Assembly: GCA_009869945.1 (NCBI GenBank)
Contig: WIXG01000176.1
Location: forward strand, 1-64,000
DNA from: Mesaphorura yosii
Taxonomy: Eukaryota > Arthropoda > Collembola > Poduromorpha > Tullbergiidae
Length of the DNA: 64,000 nucleotides
Reading direction: 5' to 3'
The notes beneath the pieces are model-generated. The model saw nothing but the letters and a program-made list of their open reading frames with translations, made no database searches and was not told the DNA's origin. Positions 57,701 through 64,000 of this stretch are shown here, piece after piece. Position 1 is the first letter of the stretch. The number at the start of each line of letters is the position of its first letter. A program made the position numbers and the translations under genes.

Positions 57701-60700
57701 GATGAAGTATTGAATGACTTCCTGTCATCGACAGATGTGGATCTCTTTTTCTCTTCCCTTTTAGCCCTGAAATACCAAAAATAAGTTGCAGGCACATTAA
57801 ATATAAAACAATACTTGTTTTAATGGGAAAACTCAAAAATGCAACGTTAAAAACATAAAGAATGCTGTTCTATGTTTAATAGATGCAAAATCAATATTGA
57901 GACTTCATCCATGAGATAAAGTCGTCGTCAGATTCTGGACGTGTCTTTCAAGAGATAATGAGCCCTCAAATTATACCTAGATTTCTTCAACTGCTGGAAG
58001 GATTCTTGCAGCTTGTCCTGTTTTTTCTCTTCTTCTTTTTGCTGCTGTGGAGTTAACGTATTCTTGCAAGCTCGGTTTGATCTCGCCTTGACCTTGTCGT
58101 ACATTGAGACATACTCGTCGATGACCACTTCGAATATTGAATGGTGCTTCTGCTCATCATCTGAAGAAAGTACAGGAGCGAGTTTAGCCATATGAAATTT
58201 TGGCGCAAGTTTCAGAACAGGCCGCCAATGAATCATTAGTTGAAGAAACGACTCAAGTCAACACTTACCACTCGAAGAGTCTGAATCCTCCATGACAATT
58301 CGTCGTCGCTTCTTTTGCTGTTTCACCAGTTCCCTCGAGTTGCTTTTAGCAGTTTCTGCGGTTCCAGGAGCAGAAGAACTTTCTCCTCCGGATTTTCGCC
58401 GTTCTCCCTTTGATTTGTCCGACTTACTCTTGTCCTTTTTATCCTTGGAATGGGACTTGGTCTGAGGAGAAATTTCGTGCTCCATTGCAGCATCGGAGTC
58501 GACACTTGTCATAAAACTGGAAGAAGTGGACACCTTTGACTTGTCCTTCTCTCGGTCCTTAACTTTGTCCTTTGACGAAGAAGTTGAGCTTGTACTCTCT
58601 TTTTCCTTTTTGTGATGGTTCACGTGCTTGTGCCCATCGTTTGTCACAGAGGAGGTTTTGGACGTGGACACTTTCTCCTTTTCACCGCTTGATTTAGAGA
58701 CTGAGCTAGACTTTTCCTTGTTAGAAGTCGAAGTCGCAATTACGTCCTTTTTCTCTTTGTGCTTATGCGAATTATGATTGGTCGCGTTTAATTTGTCACT
58801 GGATGAGTGATGGTGTTTTGAACTGCTGCTGCCATTCGAAGTTTTCGATTTATGATGATGATGATCTTTTTCTGATTTTTCTGACTTCGAATGTTGAGGA
58901 CCGCTTGCATCAGGTTTCTCAGCAGCGGGAACCTTGTTATTCACTGCTTCGGAAGCAACGGCGTGCTTTTCCTTTGGTGGTTTAGTCTTAGAGATGACAT
59001 CCGCAGATTCCCGTCGGTCACTTGAGTTCTTGAGGCCATGCCCCTGAGAGTTTAAGTCCTTCGAGTCCGGAACGGCGTCCTTATCCAACCTGATTTTCTT
59101 CGCCTCTTTTTCATCCTTTCCAGGTGAACTGTGCGATCTCCGAACTTTGTCCTTGTCCTTCTTCTGATTGTGAGAAGATAAAGTGTCAGTAACTTTTTCC
59201 TTTTCTTTCTTCTCCTTTTTGTTTTCACTATGATGATTATTCACGTCAGGAGTTTTTGTGCTCTTCTCTTTGTCCTTCTCCTTCTTCTCTTTCCCCGGTT
59301 TTGAACTCGAATTCGAAGGCACTGGTTTAATATTGTTGCTGATTGAATTTCCAGATCCACTCGCATGGTTTTTCTTATTGTTCAAATATGCATCTTTGTC
59401 CTTATTGCGTTTGCCGCTGTTACCATTTACACCATTGCTTTTCTCTTTGTCGGGATTTCCAGAAGCATTTCCCGACGACTTCTGTGCTTGCAAAACTGGA
59501 GTTTGCTGCACTGTAGAGACAACGGCAACTGTTTGCTCATGCGACATGTTCAAGTGGTCGACTTTAACTAAATTATCGTAACGAAAAGGTTTAGCAATCT
59601 CCTTTTGTGGAAGTATTGTTAGAGAAGGTGTAGGCTTGGGTTCTTTTGCGGGCATTTCTTTGACATGAAGCAATTCCTTCATTTCTGGCTTCAGTATTTT
59701 ATTGTCAACGGGAGCAGGTTGCTTAGAATTTTCCTTCGAATGTGCGTTGCCTGACTGTGGCGGATTTATCTCTGCGCTCGGGCGACGATTCGTTAGGGGT
59801 GGAGCGATGGTGTTTTTGGAATTCGCAGTTGAACTTGAAGAGCTTGAGTGTCCACTGGTTTGTGTGTTAAGAGCAGAGGCAGTGCTTCCTTTGCTGTCCA
59901 AGCTCGTTGATCTTTCAACCATCCGAGGAATTCCTTGATGAATTCCAACTTGTGGCGGAGCTGAAATCGAGGTTTGGACAGAAGGTGTTGGCTTGCTCAC
60001 ATGGGGCACGCTGGACTGAGTAATATTCAGATTTTTTACTACGCCCTTCTCAGGCGGGCGAGTAGGAGCAACATCTTTAACAGGAGTAGAACCAGTACTT
60101 TCTGTGGCATTTGTACTGGGGTATTTGGGCTTAATGCAGTATCCTGGACGAACAGTTGGAGTTTTTGGTGAGTCCGAACTTCCCGACAAATGCGACCGTG
60201 AATGAACCGTTGCTATGTTCGGACTTTTACCAGAACTTGACGCGTCTGAGGATGGAGAATGAATTGATGTTGGCTTCAGGTTCAAATTTAACTTGCTCAA
60301 ACTCTCCGGCTTCGAACTGTCACCATGCTGGGAGTCCCTGCGTTTCATCAGTGTTGACGCTGAAGACGAATGCGATCCCATCAGTTTGCTAGCTCCTAAA
60401 GCAGAAAAAGACGAGGACGAAGGTGACACTGCAGCAGTATGACTCATAGACCGAGAAGTTGAATGGGAATGGGCAGATTGTGAAGTTAGAGATGGAGAAA
60501 ATACAGGAGCTTTCGACGGACTTGAAATGCTCAAAGTTGGGGACAGGAGAGATACACTCGATGGTGTAGAAGCAGAGCGATTCAGGGCCTGCCTCCAATT
60601 TGAAGAGTTTATGTTTGTTATCGATTTTGGTTCGTATTTTTCTTCAAAGTTTTCCAGCCGTTTGGAATCCTCATCAAATACGGACTTCTTGGCCAATAGC

Positions 60701-63700
60701 GATTTAACAATGTCCGATGGTTCGTGTTTCATTTCGTCCAGGCTCAAAGGTTTAGTTCTCGCAAACCACGGCTTGTTCAAAAATGAAGACGACTCTCCGT
60801 CTTGCGTTGATTCCGAAGACTTGTTGCCACCCAAGAACGAAGATTCTGAACTCAAACTAAAGTTTAGGCTTGAGTTTGGAACCGAGTTTGATTTAATCGC
60901 TGTTCGACTGCCATTCCACTGGTCGTATTGTTCATACAATTTCTTAATTCTTTGCTCCAATTGTTCGGCAGTCGGAGAATTTCTTGATGATCTTCCTTCG
61001 GAATCAGAAGAAGAAAGTGAATTGACGTCATCGTCCTTATCATCCAAATGAAGAGATACTGGAGAGGGAGAATTCGTCCCATCCACTAATAATACTGATT
61101 CATCTGAGATCCGCGAACAATCGGCGGAAGGCTCCTTGTCGCTCACAATTTGACTTGTTCCACCTATTTCGTCAGGATTGGTCGCGAGCTTCAAGTCATC
61201 GTTCACTGCACTGCTTATAGAACTTGCACTCGGAGTTTCACATTTTTCTGGTGTCAAAGTACTTTCACTTCTTGTTTCAGACGAGGAAGTTAAGGGAATG
61301 ATTGGAATTTTGTCCAGATTTTCATTTGACTTTTTCGTGGTTCCGGATCGGCTTTGCTTTTTCAGGGCAAACTCGGGCAGCGGGAGACTGAGAGGTTCGT
61401 CATTTTTGGCCAAACTCTTCGAACGACCCGGTTGAAGTCTGATTCTGTCCGGAATTACTTTTGACTCTTCAGAAGCGAATGACTCTGGATTTTCGTCACA
61501 GAGTGGAGTTCCCGGTCTATCGTCTAGATCGTCTGTTGTTGGACTTTCTACGGAAGAATCATGAACGGTATTGTCAACTGAAATGGAGTTTCGGGAAATT
61601 CTTGCTGGAATGGTGGTTGAAAGGGTCTCCTGATGAGCAGAGTCAGCACTTGCCCGTCTTCGCTGGTCATCGGAGGTTTTCTTACGTGGATCAGTGGGGC
61701 CTAGGAAATTCATGCCAATATTATACAAGACTGCATGGAAAAGCATAGAAACGTAATAGATATTAGACATTAAGACTAAATGTCTTACCATTTGACGAAT
61801 GATAAACTTGTGGTGCAATTCGAGTGATAGATTCAGCGATGGGAATTCTGCTTCCAGTACCAGAATCAGGTGAAACTTTACGGACGGCTTCATGTTTTGG
61901 TTCAGGTGATGTACTTGACACTCCATCAACAGTTATAATCACATTTTTGGGCTTGCTCCAGACTATTGGCTTTCGGTTTACGAGACTTGCTCCTGAATCG
62001 TTCACAAGGACCTCTGGATCCTCTGGAGTACTTTGCGAATTGCTGCTTCCACTGCTTTCATGGCTAAGTGGAATATCTGGAGTGTCCTTTTCAGGGCAGA
62101 TCACATCAGAAGATGACGTAACAATTGCAGAATCGGTTTCGTGGCAATTGAGATCAATTTTGCTGGAGCTTGATTTACTCGACTTCTCATTTTTCCTCTC
62201 CACTTCTTCATCTTGGTTGGGACTCACAGGGCTCATTCTCGTGTCACTTCTGCTCCGTCGACTGGAATTATGAGACCGACTACTTTTATACCCGCTTTGA
62301 TTTTCTACGTTCTCATCGACAGTTCGACCCAGAGTCTCCGATGAAGCCAATTCTGCGTATTTACTCGTCGAGTCTTCTAAATCCGCATCTCTCCTTCTAC
62401 AATAAATTAACTCGTTAGAACTTTGATGTATTGGTTAAGTTACCTCCAAAATAAGCGTATAGCTTTACCTGTGACTTTTTCGCTCCAACGACACATCGTC
62501 CACTGCCTTCCGACTGGATTTTTTAGCAGATGAATTTGTTTCCCTGCTGGAAATACTTGTTGGAGACAAAGATCCAATTCCGCGAGGAGAAGAAACATTG
62601 CTATCAATGTCATTCGGAAGACTTTTGAGTCTGTCAATGAACATTTTAGTGCAGACACTGGATGCGAAGTCCACGTGTAGATGTTTTCTGTTAATAACCC
62701 AGCTCCGAAGTTCACGACTCGCTGTTTGAGCTGATGAGATCTGTCAAAATTCAAGTAACGTCGGTTATTTTTAATAAGTACAGTAAAAAAAAGTTTCAAG
62801 ATTTGGCGGTCTTGGATATGAACTCACCGATTCGAATTGAACCAACGCAAGAATTCGCGAAGGGTCCATAATCACTTGTTTTATAGCACCATATTGACGG
62901 CAATAACTATCGACTTGCTTTTCAGTCACGTTAGCTGTACCATCGAGGAGAAGGGAACTACTTGGAGGCTGTAAAAAATGAGATCGGTGTTCAGTTTTGT
63001 GCCACAACTTTGTGTGTTAAGTGGACTATCTCATGCAATTTGAATTTGAGAGTGGCACATGCAGTTTATCGTTTGTCATATAGGCGCTTGGTGGCTTTCT
63101 TGAATTAGTGATGGATTCTGGACGATGCAATCTGCAATGCAAATTGGAGAATTGCCACAAAACGGCAAGAAATCACGACTGCGCATACACTTTTGTCCCC
63201 AGAAGAAAAACGCGCTGCAGTGAAGTTAGCTGAGAAAAATATGTCATTGATCTGCGCCAAACCGAACTGCTCTGTTGGTCATAATCCACGTAAAAGGAAA
63301 TACTATGGTAAATTTCATTTAGATGAAGAAAATATTGTACCTCTTGAATCGAAGAAACTTAAAGCGTAATTGTAATTGTAGTTGCAGGTTAATATTACAG
63401 TTGTATAATTCAATTCAATTGTCTTTTATGAAGTTCTTCTAACTTCGTTGGTAAAACATTTATACATGTTACCTCTTTACTTGTAATTAATTGCTTGCTT
63501 ACCGTTTTATAAAAGGAGATCCGAGCTTCTCGGGATTTGAACACATAACGGCCCCATTGAGCTAATAGTATTAAAAAGAATTTCATTAACAAAAACCGAG
63601 AACCGCCATTTCATTTAAACTGAGTACTAACCTCGAATAGCGCTGGCGATATCCACGAACTCACAAACAGCATGAGTATTCGCACCAATTCTTCGAATAT

Positions 63701-64000
63701 CCTGAATTACATTACAGCAAATGCTTAAAATTGTATTCTATTTCAAAAGTTAGTGTATTCAACTTACCACAATATCACCGTACTGCTCAAAAGCTTGCCT
63801 CAATTCCTGACTTGTGACAGTTGATTCCAACCCATTAATCAAAACCGATCTTGTTGGATACGGAACACTGGCCAGGTCATCTTCGGTCAACCTGCAAACA
63901 AGCATAAAGCAAATTATTAAATACCAGTTCGACACCAACTCGTTCTTGTTCATCTCGGTTCGTACCGATTCTCGTCGTCTGCTCCGACTACTTCCTCTCC
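51735..64000 (-). CDS. spen: Spen (split ends / SHARP) transcriptional co-regulator, N-terminus outside window
   Basis: Sixteen exons were traced: 63966-64000 (partial), 63768-63891, 63632-63701, 63503-63561, 62828-62968, 62469-62740, 61789-62396, 58269-61700, 57977-58160, 53965-57766, 53712-53888, 53433-53582, 52456-53151, 52170-52370, 51937-52095 and 51735-51864. They cover about 3400 aa. Two RRMs begin at TRSVLINGLESTVTSQELRQ and SSSLLLDGTANVTEKQVDSY. A very long low-complexity centre rich in Ser, Lys and Pro follows. The C-terminal SPOC domain is unmistakable: YPIMWQGSLVLKNDNAACQM, HFVSG, RMRLEQAQLDGVARKL, LLALPCGRD, FITYLQLKQAAGIVNV and NLARIAPDLLSGVADIAHLL. Spen binds RNA through RRMs and recruits HDAC co-repressors through SPOC. 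The last exon carries a one-base frame problem (see findings); read literally it stops at 51829. Confidence 0.93.
63112..63369 (+). other. Unexplained open frame inside a Spen intron, opposite strand
   Basis: The 533-bp Spen intron (62969-63502) contains a plus-strand frame open from 63112 to a stop at 63367-63369. It includes ATKRQEITTAHTLLSPEEKR, AAVKLAEKNMSLICAKPNCS, VGHNPRKRKYYGKF and HLDEENIVPLESKKLKA. A second frame starts with ATG at 63111 and encodes a 40-residue Cys-rich peptide (CNLQCKLENCHKTARNHDC) that stops at 63233. The composition looks protein-like, but there is no family match. It could be a nested small gene, a captured exon or a transposon fragment. Confidence 0.3.

Noticed and set aside
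63525-63571. tRNA-like A box (TAGCTCAATGG) and B box (GTTCAAATCCC) on the minus strand.
   Set aside because: The boxes are only about 12 bp apart, far too close for a tRNA, no cloverleaf forms, and the sequence is a phase-perfect coding exon of Spen (QWGRYVFKSREARISFYK).

Overview
This is nuclear DNA of an arthropod. The gene set includes a CLIP-domain serine protease, a BTB/pipsqueak-HTH transcription factor, an allatostatin-C precursor ending in PISCF, Spen and MED27. Genes are interrupted by very short GT-AG introns, mostly 50-80 bp. Compact introns together with a WSD-type acyltransferase, a Gfo/Idh/MocA inositol dehydrogenase and a C-type lectin would fit a springtail or another pancrustacean, but the species cannot be fixed from the window. 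Exon models below were built by hand from splice sites and checked for reading phase. None has transcript support.

Layout. 0-6.3 kb: first exon of an acireductone dioxygenase (-), a three-exon C-type lectin (-), the SMC5/6 subunit Nse4 (+) and a TMEM229-like membrane protein (-). 8.9-10.9 kb: a seven-exon BTB/psq protein (-). 13.7-21.0 kb: a run of plus-strand genes, namely a SEC14-like lipid-transfer protein, allatostatin C, an inositol dehydrogenase-like enzyme and a CLIP-domain trypsin. The trypsin stops 4 bp from the stop of a convergent DH-PH RhoGEF (-). 23.8-25.4 kb: an acidic single-pass membrane protein of unknown family (+). 26.0-29.9 kb: two tandem chymotrypsin-fold/LDLa genes (-), one intact and one degenerate. 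30.4-35.6 kb: a second SEC14-like paralogue (-), MED27 (+) and a type I membrane protein with an LDLa module (-). 36-39.8 kb: gene-poor DNA with a decayed Helitron-like fragment. 39.8-46.0 kb: a tandem pair of four-TM proteins (-) and a 993-aa secreted protein with a DUF4779-like motif (-). 47.2-47.8 kb: an inverted pair of GC-rich degenerate tandem arrays. 48.8-50.4 kb: a wax-ester synthase/DGAT-type enzyme (+) with a recognisable TATA/Inr promoter. 51.7 kb to the right edge: Spen (-), two RRMs to SPOC, with the N-terminus outside the window.

Neighbours do not form one pathway. They are housekeeping nuclear factors (Nse4, MED27, Spen), lipid-handling proteins (two SEC14-like, WSD), extracellular or immune-type proteins (lectin, CLIP protease, LDLa proteases) and one neuropeptide. 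The most unusual local signals are the degenerate protease, which has a perfect 25-bp inverted repeat of template-switch type, an Asp-to-Asn change at the catalytic position and frame breaks; the GC-rich inverted array pair; a possible antisense overlap of coding ends at 21.0 kb; a one-base homopolymer frameshift in the Spen SPOC domain; and an unexplained open frame inside a Spen intron.
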